Virus record (IMG/VR): IMGVR_UViG_3300028275_000015
Location: 1 to 64,000 of that record
Length of the DNA stretch: 64,000 nt
Direction: 5' to 3' (one strand)
Source: a virus
In this document: one piece after another, positions 7,595 to 16,706 of the stretch
How the letters are laid out: every line of letters starts with the position of its first letter
Position numbering within the stretch: position 1 is the stretch's first letter
The notes under the pieces: model-generated
What the model was told of the DNA's origin: nothing
The model's input: only the letters and a program-made list of their open reading frames with translations
The model's database searches: none
Made by a program: the position numbers and the translations under genes

Positions 7595-9304
7595 ATGAGT
7601 TGGAAAAGACATTTCTCTCCAGTAACAACAGGCAACGTTAGCCCGATATCCGGCGCAGGCGGAAAGCCTGGTCCTGCACGATCCAACTATAGTTCCTATC
7701 TTCCAGATGTTTACACTGGTAGTCCAAATCGTGTTGAGCGTTATATGCAGTACGACACCATGGATTGGGACAGCGAAGTTAATGCCGCATTGGACATTCT
7801 AGCAGAGTTTTGCACACAGAAAAATAAAGAAAACGGTACACCGTTTACATTACAATTTAGAAATCGTGCTACAAATTCTGAAATTAAAATTTTAAAGGAA
7901 TACCTACAACAGTGGACTAAGTTACAAAAACTTGATACACGTATGTTCCGTATTGCACGTAACTTGTTCAAATACGGCGACGGATTCTTTGTACGCGATC
8001 CAGAAACACAAAAATGGTATTACGTTGATCCGGGTAAAGTTGTAAAGATTATTGTTAACGAAAGCGAAGGCAAGAAGCCAGAACAATACGTTATCCGCGA
8101 CTTAAACATTAATTTACAGGATTTAGTTGTAACACAGATTAATCCTAATACACAAAATCAACAGCCTGGTGGTGCCGCTTATACACAAGGCGGCAGCGGT
8201 GCTCGCGGTATGACAGGATCATATCCTCAGCAGTCAGGAACACGTTTTAGCAAAAGTCAAAATGAATTTGCTATTGATGCTAAACACGTTGTACATCTTA
8301 GTCTAAGTGAAGGCTTAGACAACAATTATCCTTTTGGTAATTCGCTGTTAGAATCTGTTTTTAAAGTTTACAAACAGAAAGAATTACTGGAAGATGCTAT
8401 TATTATCTATCGTATTCAACGTGCTCCAGAGCGTAGAATTTTCTACATTGACGTAGGCAATATGCCTAGTCACTTGGCCATGAGCTTTGTTGAAAGAGTT
8501 AAAAATGAGATTCATCAAAGACGTATTCCTAGTAGTACAGGCGGTGGCAGTGCTATTGATAGTGCTTACAATCCGTTGTCTATCAATGAAGACTACTTCT
8601 TTCCACAGACAGCAGAAGGTCGTGGAAGTAAAGTTGAAACGCTACCGGGCGGTACTAACCTGGGCGAAATCGACGACTTAAAGTATTTTACTAACAAGTT
8701 AATGCGAGCTCTACGTATTCCTAGCAGTTACTTGCCTACAGGCGCAGATGACAGTCAAGCGGCATTTAATGATGGACGTGTAGGTACAGCATACATTCAA
8801 GAACTACGTTTTAACAAATATTGCGAGCGTTTACAAACGTTAATGATCAGTACATTTGATACAGAATTTAAATTATTCTTGTATAACAAAGGTGTAAACA
8901 TTGACTTTAGTTTGTTTGATATTCGTTTCCAAAGTCCACAAAACTTTGCCGCATATCGTCAAGCAGAGTTAGACAATCAACGTATCAGTACTTTTGCACA
9001 GGTAGTAGCATTGCCATTTATTGCTAAACGGTTTGCACTAAAACGTTTCTTAGGTATGACAGACGAAGACTTAGCAGAAAACGAACGTCTGTGGAAAGAA
9101 GAAAGCGGTATGGCCAAGTCTAACGCAATGGATGCCGCAGGAGAATTGCGTACAGCAGGTGTAAGCCCAACGGGCATTGCCGCAGATGCTAGTGCTATGG
9201 CAGGAGAAACACCAGCACCCGAAGGTATGGCACCTGAAGCAGGAGCAGAAGGCGGTGCGCCAGCACCAGGTGCCGCTCCCGCGCCAGCCGCTCCACCAGC
9301 ATAA
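7595..9304 (+). CDS. 20: gp20-like portal protein
   Basis: This is the dodecameric portal at the head vertex, through which DNA is packaged and ejected. The 569-aa protein has the T4-like gp20 layout: an early YMQYDTMDWDSEVNAALDIL helix, LFKYGDGFF near 124, a central KHVVHLSLSEG block, the FVERVKNEIHQRRIP segment, and a late region with RALRIPSSYLP and FNDGRVGTAYIQELRF. The C-terminus is an Ala/Pro/Gly-rich tail (about 520-569), longer than the core needs. It heads the head-assembly block and is 12 nt from the tape-measure gene. Confidence 0.95.
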   Translation: MSWKRHFSPVTTGNVSPISGAGGKPGPARSNYSSYLPDVYTGSPNRVERYMQYDTMDWDSEVNAALDILAEFCTQKNKENGTPFTLQFRNRATNSEIKILKEYLQQWTKLQKLDTRMFRIARNLFKYGDGFFVRDPETQKWYYVDPGKVVKIIVNESEGKKPEQYVIRDLNINLQDLVVTQINPNTQNQQPGGAAYTQGGSGARGMTGSYPQQSGTRFSKSQNEFAIDAKHVVHLSLSEGLDNNYPFGNSLLESVFKVYKQKELLEDAIIIYRIQRAPERRIFYIDVGNMPSHLAMSFVERVKNEIHQRRIPSSTGGGSAIDSAYNPLSINEDYFFPQTAEGRGSKVETLPGGTNLGEIDDLKYFTNKLMRALRIPSSYLPTGADDSQAAFNDGRVGTAYIQELRFNKYCERLQTLMISTFDTEFKLFLYNKGVNIDFSLFDIRFQSPQNFAAYRQAELDNQRISTFAQVVALPFIAKRFALKRFLGMTDEDLAENERLWKEESGMAKSNAMDAAGELRTAGVSPTGIAADASAMAGETPAPEGMAPEAGAEGGAPAPGAAPAPAAPPA

Positions 9305-9312
9305 ATAATAAT

Positions 9313-9552
9313 ATGATCCTACGCGAACTATTTTATTTTAATCGTGAAACTGCTGAACTAGAGCAGGACGACAAGTACATGGCTAAACGTGATACTGATG
9401 TCCTTAATGGTTTAGAAGACACACGCAAGACTCGTTTAACTCTTGGTCAAATCAACGAGTTACGTAGAGCATCCGACCAACACGTCAAAGAAACTCAAGC
9501 AGAGCTAGAATTTATCGCTCGAATGTACGCGGCACCTCCACCAGCCGCTTGA
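9313..9552 (+). CDS. small protein between portal and prohead genes
   Basis: This 79-aa, charged, helical protein begins MILRELFYFNRET and ends in a short Pro/Ala tail. It lies 8 nt after the portal stop, where T4 carries the small prohead core genes 67 and 68, so a head-assembly role is plausible. I see no catalytic motif and cannot name a family. A TAAATAATAA stretch before the ATG resembles a late box, but it is too close to the start codon to count as a promoter. Confidence 0.7.
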   Translation: MILRELFYFNRETAELEQDDKYMAKRDTDVLNGLEDTRKTRLTLGQINELRRASDQHVKETQAELEFIARMYAAPPPAA

Positions 9553-9563
9553 TAAATTAATAC

Positions 9564-10139
9564 ATGAATCACGCCTTTGTGTTAGGCAATGGTCGTAGCC
9601 GTATGGCCATTGAACCTAACAGACTAAAAGCTCTTGGCAAATTATACGGCTGTAACGCATTGTACAGGGACTGTGACCCAGATTATCTAGTGGCAGTAGA
9701 TGCCAAAATGGTATTGGAAATCACAGATAAAGCAGTACACAGGCGTATCCCAGTATGGACTAACGTCAATACAAAACTTAAAAATATCTACGATTTAAAC
9801 TTTTTTAACCCGTCAAAAGGCTGGAGTAGTGGGCCTACAGCACTATGGCTGGCCAGTACACACGGCTACGATACAATCTATATTCTAGGCTTTGACTATA
9901 AAGGAATCAACGATAAACTAAACAACGTTTACTCGGATACTCCTAACTACAGACGCAGTACAGAACCTGCTACATTTCATGGTAACTGGCAACGTCAAAC
10001 CGAATCTGTTATTAAAGAATTTACTGATACTAAATACATTAGAATTACTGAACCTGGTGCATTAGAGTTCGGGTGGCAGAAATACAAAAATTATAGTACA
10101 ATGACTTATGATGAGTTTAAGTCTGTGATATTTTATTAA
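9564..10139 (+). CDS. MptE/DUF115-like Rossmann-type protein
   Basis: This 191-aa protein begins with a nucleotide-binding-like loop (FVLGNGRSR, 5-13). YGCNALYRD (28-36) and PDYLVAVDAKM (39-49) follow, and later SSGPTALWLA and TIYILGFDYKG (about 90-115). This resembles the 6-hydroxymethylpterin pyrophosphokinase MptE-like/DUF115 group, whose members include enzymes acting on sugars or pterins. Its placement between portal and prohead core genes is unusual for a metabolic-type enzyme. A terminator follows at once, so it closes the gp20 transcript. The family call is tentative and the substrate unknown. Confidence 0.6.
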   Translation: MNHAFVLGNGRSRMAIEPNRLKALGKLYGCNALYRDCDPDYLVAVDAKMVLEITDKAVHRRIPVWTNVNTKLKNIYDLNFFNPSKGWSSGPTALWLASTHGYDTIYILGFDYKGINDKLNNVYSDTPNYRRSTEPATFHGNWQRQTESVIKEFTDTKYIRITEPGALEFGWQKYKNYSTMTYDEFKSVIFY

Positions 10140-10153
10140 AATTTCGTATTTTG

Positions 10154-10176
10154 AACCGGTTTGCACCGGTTTTTTT
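10154..10176 (+). terminator. rho-independent terminator after the gp20 transcription unit
   Basis: A perfect 7-bp stem, AACCGGT (10154-10160) with ACCGGTT (10165-10171), and a TTGC loop are followed by a run of T. It separates the portal unit from the prohead unit, which has its own late promoter just downstream. Confidence 0.85.
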
Positions 10177-10186
10177 ATATACATAG

Positions 10187-10244
10187 TAAATACATCGACA
10201 GCCTTGCGGGTGAATAACCCCATCACATATATAGGAGAACATAA
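10187..10244 (+). promoter_or_regulatory. late promoter TAAATAC and leader for the prohead genes
   Basis: TAAATAC at 10187-10193 directly follows the terminator. The leader of about 50 nt holds a small hairpin (GGGT-gaata-ACCC, 10208-10220) and ends in a strong ribosome site (AGGAG) before the ATG at 10245. Confidence 0.6.
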
Positions 10245-11027
10245 ATGACTGATCGCGCAAAGTTCGAGCAGATGCTTGAATATCTAATTAATGAAGACAA
10301 ACAAAAAGCCGAAGAATTGTTCCACGAACTAGTGGTAGCAAAATCTCGCGAAATTTACGAAAACTTGTTGGACGATGATCTACAATTTGATCAACCAGCA
10401 GAAGAAGCATTTGGTTTAGAAGCTCAAGACGAGCCAGCAGCCGATTTACTAAGCGATATCGATGCCGATGAACCAGAAGATGACATGGACGGTGGCGAAG
10501 GTGGCGATGAAGAGCCAGCAACTGTAGGCGACCTAGACCTAATGAAACAAGACATTATCGATGCACTAACCGCAGAATTTGAACAAATGATGGGTGGTGA
10601 CAAAGGTGAAGAAGGCGGCGACGAATTCCCAGCAGGTGGATCAGAAGAAGGTCCAGAAGCACCTGAAGGCGAAGAAGGCGGCGAAGAAGAAGAAACTAAA
10701 GAAGACTACGTTGTAGAATACGTAGAAAAAGTAAGTGCTCCAAAGCACGGTGACAACGGTGCTAACACTAAGTCAATCGTAGCCGGTAAGAACGATATGG
10801 GTGGCACAGTTGCTAATATCGCTAAAGGCGGCGAAAGCAACAAAGGTGGTACACAAGGTGGTTTAGCAAATCCATCAACAAAGGATTTGAATTCAGGTAA
10901 CGTTAATGTGCCTGGTTCAAAAAATGCGACAAAACTTAATGCTCAAAGCAAAGGTCATGGCGCAGAGAAGAAAGGCGCAGGCGAAAGCGGCGCTGATACC
11001 AAGAGTATCATTGGTAGCAAAGGTTAA
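10245..11027 (+). CDS. prohead core (scaffold) protein
   Basis: The 260-aa protein has three zones. Residues 1-45 are helical (EYLINEDKQKAEELFHELVV). Residues about 50-155 are very acidic and Gly/Glu-rich. Residues about 165-260 are Gly/Lys/Asn/Ser-rich and carry two related motifs, NTKSIVAGK and DTKSIIGSK. This fits prohead core proteins of marine T4-like phages, which fill the prohead and are destroyed by the gp21 protease. It heads a late operon with gp21, gp22 and gp23. It is much longer than T4 gp67. Confidence 0.75.
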   Translation: MTDRAKFEQMLEYLINEDKQKAEELFHELVVAKSREIYENLLDDDLQFDQPAEEAFGLEAQDEPAADLLSDIDADEPEDDMDGGEGGDEEPATVGDLDLMKQDIIDALTAEFEQMMGGDKGEEGGDEFPAGGSEEGPEAPEGEEGGEEEETKEDYVVEYVEKVSAPKHGDNGANTKSIVAGKNDMGGTVANIAKGGESNKGGTQGGLANPSTKDLNSGNVNVPGSKNATKLNAQSKGHGAEKKGAGESGADTKSIIGSKG

Positions 11028-11043
11028 TTAGGGTCTAATCTAG

Positions 11044-11676
11044 ATGAGTAATTTCTACTTACGTGAGAACCTAACATTCGACCAAGCCCGAATGGTTGTG
11101 GAGTCGGATGGCGACGGAGGCAAAAACCTTTATATGAAGGGTATTTGTATCCAGGGCGGCATTCGTAACGCAAATCAGCGTGTGTATCCTGTGAGCGAAA
11201 TCGGCAGGGCTGTCAAAACACTAAACGACCAGATCACTGGTGGATATTCAGTTCTTGGCGAAGTAGATCATCCAGACGACTTAAAAATTAACCTAGACCG
11301 TGTAAGCCATATGATTACAGAAATGTGGATGGATGGCCCAAATGGTTACGGTAAACTTAAGATTCTTCCAACCCCAATGGGACAATTAGTGAAAACTATG
11401 TTGGAAAGTGGTGTTAAGTTAGGAGTTAGTTCGCGCGGATCCGGAAACGTCAAAGAAGACGGATCCGGTGAAGTGTCAGATTTCGAGATTATTACAGTTG
11501 ATGTAGTAGCTCAACCATCAGCCCCGGGTGCGTATCCAACGCCCATTTATGAGCATCTCATGAATAGTAAGGGCGGATATAAGGCACTAAGAATAGCACA
11601 AGAAGTACAAGGCGACGCAAAGGCACAGCAATACTTAAAAGAAAGCCTATTAAAAATAATAGGCGGACTCCAATAA
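11044..11676 (+). CDS. 21: gp21-like prohead core protease
   Basis: This is the serine protease that degrades the scaffold and trims capsid proteins during head maturation. The 210-aa product carries the expected catalytic region: His76 in GEVDHPDD, Ser129/Ser130 in GVSSRGSG, and an acidic segment (SDFEIITVDVV, near 145-155). Size matches T4 gp21 (212 aa). It lies between the prohead core gene and the scaffold gene, as in T4, and is preceded by TAGGGT, a weak ribosome site, with the ATG at 11044. Confidence 0.93.
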   Translation: MSNFYLRENLTFDQARMVVESDGDGGKNLYMKGICIQGGIRNANQRVYPVSEIGRAVKTLNDQITGGYSVLGEVDHPDDLKINLDRVSHMITEMWMDGPNGYGKLKILPTPMGQLVKTMLESGVKLGVSSRGSGNVKEDGSGEVSDFEIITVDVVAQPSAPGAYPTPIYEHLMNSKGGYKALRIAQEVQGDAKAQQYLKESLLKIIGGLQ

Positions 11677-11691
11677 CAAGGGAGAATCACA

Positions 11692-12783
11692 ATGTTGGAT
11701 GCACTTAAATCATTATTTGAAAACAACGTGATTTCCGAAGAAATCAAAGCAGACATCGAGTCTGCTTGGAACGCCAGAATCGCTGAAAACCGCGAACAGG
11801 CTACTCAACAACTACGCGAAGAATTCGCGCAAAAATACGAACATGACAAACAAGTAATGGTCGACGCAATCAATAACATGATTGAAGATCGTTTATCTGT
11901 CGAAATCCAAGAGTTTACAGAAGATCGCGCACAACTAGCAGAGGCGAAAGCCAAGTATGCTGTTGCTATTCGCGAACACTCAAGTAAACTTAACGAGTTT
12001 GTATTGACTTCTCTTGCTAGAGAAATTTCTGAACTTCACGAAGATCAGAAAGTAATGGCTGAGAATTTTAGTAAGTTAGAGCAGTTTGTAGTCGAAGCAT
12101 TGGCTAAGGAAATTGCAGACTTCTATGATGACAAGAAAGACTTGGCAGAAACCAAAGTTAAACTTGTTAAAGAAGCAAAAGAACAATTTGCTCAACTTAA
12201 GAGCAAGTTTGTAAAGACTTCAGCAGAATTAGTTGAATCTGTTGTAAAACAAGGTCTTGAGAAAGAGATTACTCAACTTAAAGAAGATATCGACCAAGCT
12301 CGTCAAAACGACTTTGGACGTAAGATTTTTGAAGCATTTACAACTGAGTATCAATCTAGTTTGTTGAACGAGAAATCAGAGACAAGCAAGTTACTCAAAG
12401 TAATCGCAGAAAAAGAACAAAAACTCGCAGAAGCACAGAGCATTATTTCTGAAAAGCAACAGTTGGTAGAAAGCAAAGAGCAAGAAGTTGCTCGCGCACA
12501 AGAAGCCGCTGAACGTAAAGAAGTAATGAGTGAACTTCTAAATCCTCTAAACAAGGACCAAAAAGACATCATGAGCGAGTTACTAGAAAGTGTGCAAACT
12601 GCAAAACTACGTACTAGTTTCGACAAGTACTTACCAGCAGTATTGAGTGGTAGCACACCGGAGAAGAAGAAGGCTCTTGTAGAGGCAAAAGAAATCACAG
12701 GCAACAAAGAAACCCATAGCATTAGTAGTGCTAATAGCCAGGCCGATGTAATTGACATCCGTCGCCTTGCTGGATTAAAATAA
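11692..12783 (+). CDS. 22: gp22-like prohead scaffold protein
   Basis: This 363-aa, highly charged, almost wholly coiled-coil protein (about 25-290) is rich in Glu, Lys, Ala and Gln, as expected of the major scaffold around which gp23 assembles and which gp21 digests. It starts MLDALKSLFENNVISEE after a strong GGGAG ribosome site. It is longer than T4 gp22 (269 aa). The short C-terminal segment DVIDIRRLAGLK is separated from the coil and may contact capsid or protease. Confidence 0.88.
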   Translation: MLDALKSLFENNVISEEIKADIESAWNARIAENREQATQQLREEFAQKYEHDKQVMVDAINNMIEDRLSVEIQEFTEDRAQLAEAKAKYAVAIREHSSKLNEFVLTSLAREISELHEDQKVMAENFSKLEQFVVEALAKEIADFYDDKKDLAETKVKLVKEAKEQFAQLKSKFVKTSAELVESVVKQGLEKEITQLKEDIDQARQNDFGRKIFEAFTTEYQSSLLNEKSETSKLLKVIAEKEQKLAEAQSIISEKQQLVESKEQEVARAQEAAERKEVMSELLNPLNKDQKDIMSELLESVQTAKLRTSFDKYLPAVLSGSTPEKKKALVEAKEITGNKETHSISSANSQADVIDIRRLAGLK

Positions 12784-12794
12784 GGAGAATTTAA

Positions 12795-13970
12795 ATGTCA
12801 GAACTACTAGAAAGCCGCTGGCAAGAAACTAAAGAGGCACTATTAGAAGGCCTTCAAGGTACCAAGCGTAGCGTAATGGGAGTTACTTTAGAGAATACTC
12901 GTAAGTATCTTTCAGAATCTGCGTCAACTGGTGCTACTTCTGCCGGTAACGTCGCAACCCTTAACCGCGTGATCCTTCCAGTGATCCGTCGTGTTATGCC
13001 AACAGTTATTGCCAACGAATTAGTTGGTGTACAACCAATGACTGGTCCAGTTGGTCAAATCCATACTCTACGTGTTCGCTACAGCGATACACTAAGTGGT
13101 ACATATGGTGCTACCGCTGGTGAAGAGGCTCTAAGCCCATTCAAGATTGCAGAAGGTTATTCTGCAAATAACGGATCTGCTACTACAGCCGCCGCAACTG
13201 CCGCATTAGAAGGTGTTGCTGGTAAGCGTATGAGCATCCAAATCTTGAAGCAAACAGTTGAAGCCAAGACTCGTAAATTGTCTGCACGTTGGACATTCGA
13301 GGCTGCTCAAGATGCACAAGCCCAACAAGGTATTGACATCGAAGCAGAAATCATGGCTGCTCTTGCTCAAGAAATCACTGCTGAAATCGACCAAGAAGTT
13401 CTAGGTTCCCTAGCAACTCTTGCAACATCTAACGGTAACAACCAAGCATTTGACCAGGCAACAGTATCTGGTACAGCAACATTCGTTGGTGACGAACACG
13501 CCGCTTTGGCAGTTCTAATCAACCGTGCCGCTAACGTTATCGCACAACGTACACGTCGTGGTGCTGGTAACTGGGCCGTTGTTAGCCCATACGCATTAAC
13601 AATCCTTCAAAGTGCAACAACTTCTGCGTTCGCAAGAACAACAGAAGGTACTTTCGAAGCACCTACAAACACTAAGTTTGTTGGTACATTGAACAATGCT
13701 ATGAAGATCTATGTTAACACATACGCATCTGACAGCGCATCAGTATTAGTTGGTTACAAAGGTTCTAGCGAATCTGACGCAGCCGCTTTCTACTGCCCAT
13801 ACGTTCCATTGATGAGCTCTGGCGTTGTATTAGACCCAACATCATTCGAACCAGTCGTGTCTTTCATGACTCGTTATGGATATGTTGAGTTGAACAACAC
13901 AGCATCATCTCTTGGTAACGCGGCTGATTACTTAGGTACAGTTAGTATCTCTAACGCTACATTCCAGTAA
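12795..13970 (+). CDS. 23: gp23-like major capsid protein
   Basis: This major head protein has a HK97-like fold in T4 relatives. The 391-aa sequence shows gp23 signatures: an N-terminal prohead-core-contacting helix (1-45), NRVILPVIRRVMPTVIANEL (55-75), GVQPMTGPVGQIHTLRVRY, and VEAKTRKLSARWTFEAAQD followed by an acidic helical block. It is clearly shorter than T4 gp23 (521 aa), so insertion domains are reduced. Glu residues near 38-43 (ENTRKYLSE) are possible gp21 cleavage points. It ends the operon at a strong terminator. Codons look well adapted, in line with very high expression. Confidence 0.95.
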   Translation: MSELLESRWQETKEALLEGLQGTKRSVMGVTLENTRKYLSESASTGATSAGNVATLNRVILPVIRRVMPTVIANELVGVQPMTGPVGQIHTLRVRYSDTLSGTYGATAGEEALSPFKIAEGYSANNGSATTAAATAALEGVAGKRMSIQILKQTVEAKTRKLSARWTFEAAQDAQAQQGIDIEAEIMAALAQEITAEIDQEVLGSLATLATSNGNNQAFDQATVSGTATFVGDEHAALAVLINRAANVIAQRTRRGAGNWAVVSPYALTILQSATTSAFARTTEGTFEAPTNTKFVGTLNNAMKIYVNTYASDSASVLVGYKGSSESDAAAFYCPYVPLMSSGVVLDPTSFEPVVSFMTRYGYVELNNTASSLGNAADYLGTVSISNATFQ

Positions 13971-13994
13971 TCAACACTTAACAAGTGTAACAAG

Positions 13995-14019
13995 AAAAGG
14001 ACTCTTCGGAGTCCTTTTT
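13995..14019 (+). terminator. strong rho-independent terminator after gp23
   Basis: A 10-bp perfect stem (13995-14004 with 14009-14018) is capped by a stable TTCG tetraloop, and the T run continues past the stem. It ends the capsid transcript. Confidence 0.93.
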
Positions 14020-14029
14020 CTTTTGTGGC

Positions 14030-14119
14030 TAAATACAATGTCTAAATTATATTCGCATTAGCGAACTTATGCAGAATCCCTCTGCGTAGACCTAAAACGT
14101 CAACATAAGGAGAAAACAA
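14030..14119 (+). promoter_or_regulatory. late promoter TAAATAC and structured leader before the appendage genes
   Basis: TAAATAC at 14030-14036 follows the gp23 terminator. The leader of about 80 nt carries two tandem hairpins, TTCGC-atta-GCGAA (14052-14065) and GCAGA-atccc-TCTGC (14071-14085). It ends with AAGGAG before the ATG at 14120. The hairpins may stabilise the late mRNA 5' end. Confidence 0.6.
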
Positions 14120-14542
14120 ATGGGACGTCCATTAAAGAAAGATGTATACGGTACTAAAGTTACTCGTTCATTTACTACATCACAAGCAGGTATTTTAGTT
14201 CAAGGTTACTTCGGCGGTTCATTAGCCAGTGACTATCAAATTGTTAAACAACGTGGCAAGAGCACATACGTTGTTTTAAAAACATCCGATGATGCATTTA
14301 CTGAAGCAGAAAGCATCAGTTCTATTACAGGTACTAACTTAAAAGTTGGTAAACTAGTTTCTGGAACACCAGCAGCCAATGGTGAAATTCGTATTTTAGG
14401 TTCTACAACTGGTCAAACTCCTGGTACTACTGCTATTGCTAAATTAACTAAGCGCCTTGCTTATGACTTTAGCGGTAACAAGTACAAGTGGTATTTAGAT
14501 AACGATTCGTCAGCAGACGTATTAGTATTGATTGCAGTTTAA
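14120..14542 (+). CDS. virion structural protein, unknown (140 aa)
   Basis: This is a beta-rich 140-aa protein (for example STYVVLKTSDD and GEIRILGSTT) with no signal peptide or catalytic motif. The strong terminator and late promoter upstream place it first in the post-capsid late operon, and the strong ribosome site suggests high expression. A head decoration or neck/tail component is plausible. I do not recognise a named family. Confidence 0.75.
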   Translation: MGRPLKKDVYGTKVTRSFTTSQAGILVQGYFGGSLASDYQIVKQRGKSTYVVLKTSDDAFTEAESISSITGTNLKVGKLVSGTPAANGEIRILGSTTGQTPGTTAIAKLTKRLAYDFSGNKYKWYLDNDSSADVLVLIAV

Positions 14543-14577
14543 TATAAGGGACTTAGGTCCCTTATTAAGGATTACAC

Positions 14578-15594
14578 ATGGCAAGAATAGTTAAAGTACA
14601 AGACACCGATTATAAGATATCAGTTAATTCTGGCGGAACAATTACGCTGAATACTGGTGATCAAATTGGTACGGTTCTTGTCACCGGTGATTTAACTGTA
14701 TTAGGTAATACAACATCCATACAAACAGTCAACGTTGAAATAGAAGATAAAATTATTCTATTAAACAGAGGCGAAAGCGGCGCAGGTATTAGTCCAACAG
14801 GACTAGGAGAAGCGGGTATTCAAATATCTCGCGGATCAAGACCTGATGTTTTTTTAGTTTTTGATGAATCAAAAAACTGGTTAGATACACAATCTGGTAC
14901 AACACGTAGCGGACTGTTTGTTGCTAAAAATGAAACTGATGATTTAATTGGAATACAGACTAATTCCATTACTACTGCTGGATATAATTTAAACTTGTTA
15001 GGAACAGGAACGGCTGTAGTTAACGTTACTGGCACAGTAAACTATGAAGAACAAGTTTTAGATTATACAGCACCTGGCCTTCCTCCGATTGATCCAGATA
15101 TTATTCCTAACATTCAAGCAGTTACAGATTATGTAGGTAGTTACTTTACATTAAATCCGCCTTACAAATTACAAGATAGTGCTAAGATTGGCGGCGTAAC
15201 AGTATTGTATGATTCTTATTTGGAAATTAGTGACTTTGAAGCAGATGGTGGCCCAAGTAATTTAACATTAACTTTAGATAATGTAATTAATGCCGCTTGG
15301 TTTGTAGACAGATTTGAAGTACAGAATTTAAAGTTTTATAATGCTACTATTGAAAGTAGATTAAGTAACGAAGATTTAGTTTTACGCAGTGACGGTACAG
15401 GTTGCGTAGGTGTCGATGACCATTTTAAATTATACCTACAAACAGAAGATCCAGGAAGCGTAGCCGATGGTGTAAAACTTTATGCTAAGAATGAAGCCCA
15501 AGGTGGCACAGGATTGTTCTTTGTAAACTCAGAGAACAAGCAAGATGAATTAATAAGTAAACGTAAAGCAATCGTTTACAGTATGATATTTTAA
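14578..15594 (+). CDS. fibre-type structural protein (338 aa)
   Basis: The 338-aa protein starts with a repeated beta-strand pattern (GTVLVTGDLTVLGNTTSIQT, then VNVEIEDKIILLNRG) typical of phage fibre shafts in this block. The LTVLGNTT pattern recurs in the 1139- and 1404-aa fibres downstream. The C-terminal part ends with GTGLFFVNSENKQDELIS, a version of the tail seen at the ends of the giant proteins' shafts. It is probably a tail or baseplate appendage. The ATG follows a short AAGG ribosome site. Confidence 0.72.
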   Translation: MARIVKVQDTDYKISVNSGGTITLNTGDQIGTVLVTGDLTVLGNTTSIQTVNVEIEDKIILLNRGESGAGISPTGLGEAGIQISRGSRPDVFLVFDESKNWLDTQSGTTRSGLFVAKNETDDLIGIQTNSITTAGYNLNLLGTGTAVVNVTGTVNYEEQVLDYTAPGLPPIDPDIIPNIQAVTDYVGSYFTLNPPYKLQDSAKIGGVTVLYDSYLEISDFEADGGPSNLTLTLDNVINAAWFVDRFEVQNLKFYNATIESRLSNEDLVLRSDGTGCVGVDDHFKLYLQTEDPGSVADGVKLYAKNEAQGGTGLFFVNSENKQDELISKRKAIVYSMIF

Positions 15595-15603
15595 GGATAG
15601 AAC

Positions 15604-15939
15604 ATGGCAATCACAAGCAATTTAGTAACTACACTAGGCAGTGCAATTTATACTGCCCCTGGCACTGTTGGTTCTGATGACAGAGAATATGCTGTGACCT
15701 GCATGATGTTTTGCAATTATTCAACATCGGATGTTGTTTTAAATCTTTGGTTATTAGCACCTTTACCGGCTACTATTGCTAACACTACTAAAGTTATTCA
15801 TAACTTAACAATACCAGCAGGTGAAACATTTACATTTGATACAGAAAAAATTGTACTAGGTTCAGAAGAAAGAATTTGGGCAACAGCAGATGCAAATACA
15901 CGACTAAGTGTATCTCTAACTTCAATGAGAGTAAGTTAA
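15604..15939 (+). CDS. small beta-rich structural protein (111 aa)
   Basis: The 111-aa protein has alternating hydrophobic strands and a layout shared with two other small proteins here (24484-24813 and 44814-45140): an N-terminal T/S-rich strand, a central line on relations between neighbouring strands (VTCMMFCNYSTSDVVLNLWL), an IPAGETFTFD turn, and a final LSVSLTSMRVS strand. These look like paralogous adaptor or sheath-like units placed between fibre genes. The stop overlaps the next start (TAATG). Confidence 0.68.
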   Translation: MAITSNLVTTLGSAIYTAPGTVGSDDREYAVTCMMFCNYSTSDVVLNLWLLAPLPATIANTTKVIHNLTIPAGETFTFDTEKIVLGSEERIWATADANTRLSVSLTSMRVS

Positions 15940-16652
15940 TGAAGTTTTTAAAACGTAATCAATTAAACAGTCGTAATGTAAAAGACAATCGTATTGCGGT
16001 TGAAATTACAGACGAAGTTAAGTTAGATACTGAAAACGTATTGTTAATTCCCAACGGACCTACTACTAGTCGTCCTGGCGAATCTGGCACAGTAACTAGT
16101 CCAGTCGAAGGACATATTCGTTATAACACAACGGACCAAGAATTTGAAGGACGTCAAGGAACTCCAGCGGCATGGCGCAAATTTAGATTTAAAGAACCAG
16201 CACTAATTACACAACAAAATCTAGGTAACGGTGACGCTGCCGAAGTTTATTTTGGCCCGTTGGATTCGGGGTATGCTGATTATCCATATCCAGAACTAAC
16301 AAACCCACAGAACTTATTCGTATTAATTGAAAACGTTTATCAAATTTCTACAACAAACTACACACTAGTAGATGCGCCCGCAAGTACTATTTCTGTAGCA
16401 AAGACAGACGGAAACCCAACATTAATTACTTCAGAAGCCACTGACAGTATGATCGGTGCAACTGTATCTGGATCTGGTGTTTCTGGGACTGTAACAGGTG
16501 TAAGTCCTGGCGTAAGTTTAACACTAAACACAAATGCTAGCGGATCTGGAACTGTTAGCGTTACTGTAACAAGAGTTGGACGTTTTGTAGAGTTCACAAG
16601 TGCTGTTCCTTACGGTAAACCAGTCACTGTCATTCACGGCTTCGACCGTTAA
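15939..16652 (+). CDS. fibre-associated structural protein (237 aa)
   Basis: The start is taken at ATG 15939, which overlaps the previous stop (TAATG); an earlier in-frame start would overrun that gene by 63 nt. The 237-aa product holds a GHIRYNTTDQEFEG segment near 65, a motif also found near the C-termini of the long fibres (TRYN...). A Thr/Val/Ser-rich beta repeat follows near 160-225. It is probably a fibre-network component; no enzyme motif is seen. Confidence 0.68.
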   Translation: MKFLKRNQLNSRNVKDNRIAVEITDEVKLDTENVLLIPNGPTTSRPGESGTVTSPVEGHIRYNTTDQEFEGRQGTPAAWRKFRFKEPALITQQNLGNGDAAEVYFGPLDSGYADYPYPELTNPQNLFVLIENVYQISTTNYTLVDAPASTISVAKTDGNPTLITSEATDSMIGATVSGSGVSGTVTGVSPGVSLTLNTNASGSGTVSVTVTRVGRFVEFTSAVPYGKPVTVIHGFDR

Positions 16653-16678
16653 TCTCAACACTTTTAATAATTCAGGAT

Positions 16679-16697
16679 CCAATAAATATTATTGGAG
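16679..16697 (+). promoter_or_regulatory. late-box-like TAAATAT inside an inverted repeat over the ribosome site
   Basis: CCAATAA (16679-16685) pairs with TTATTGG (16689-16695) around ATA. The repeat holds TAAATAT (16683-16689) and overlaps the GGAG ribosome site (16694-16697) of the next gene. It could be a late promoter giving a very short leader, or in read-through RNA a small hairpin hiding the ribosome site. Confidence 0.35.
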
Positions 16698-16706
16698 ACT
16701 AATCAC

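Noticed and set aside
9303-9313. Late promoter before the 79-aa gene
   Set aside because: The TAAATAA lies within 10 nt of the start codon, leaving no room for a ribosome site in a transcript starting downstream.
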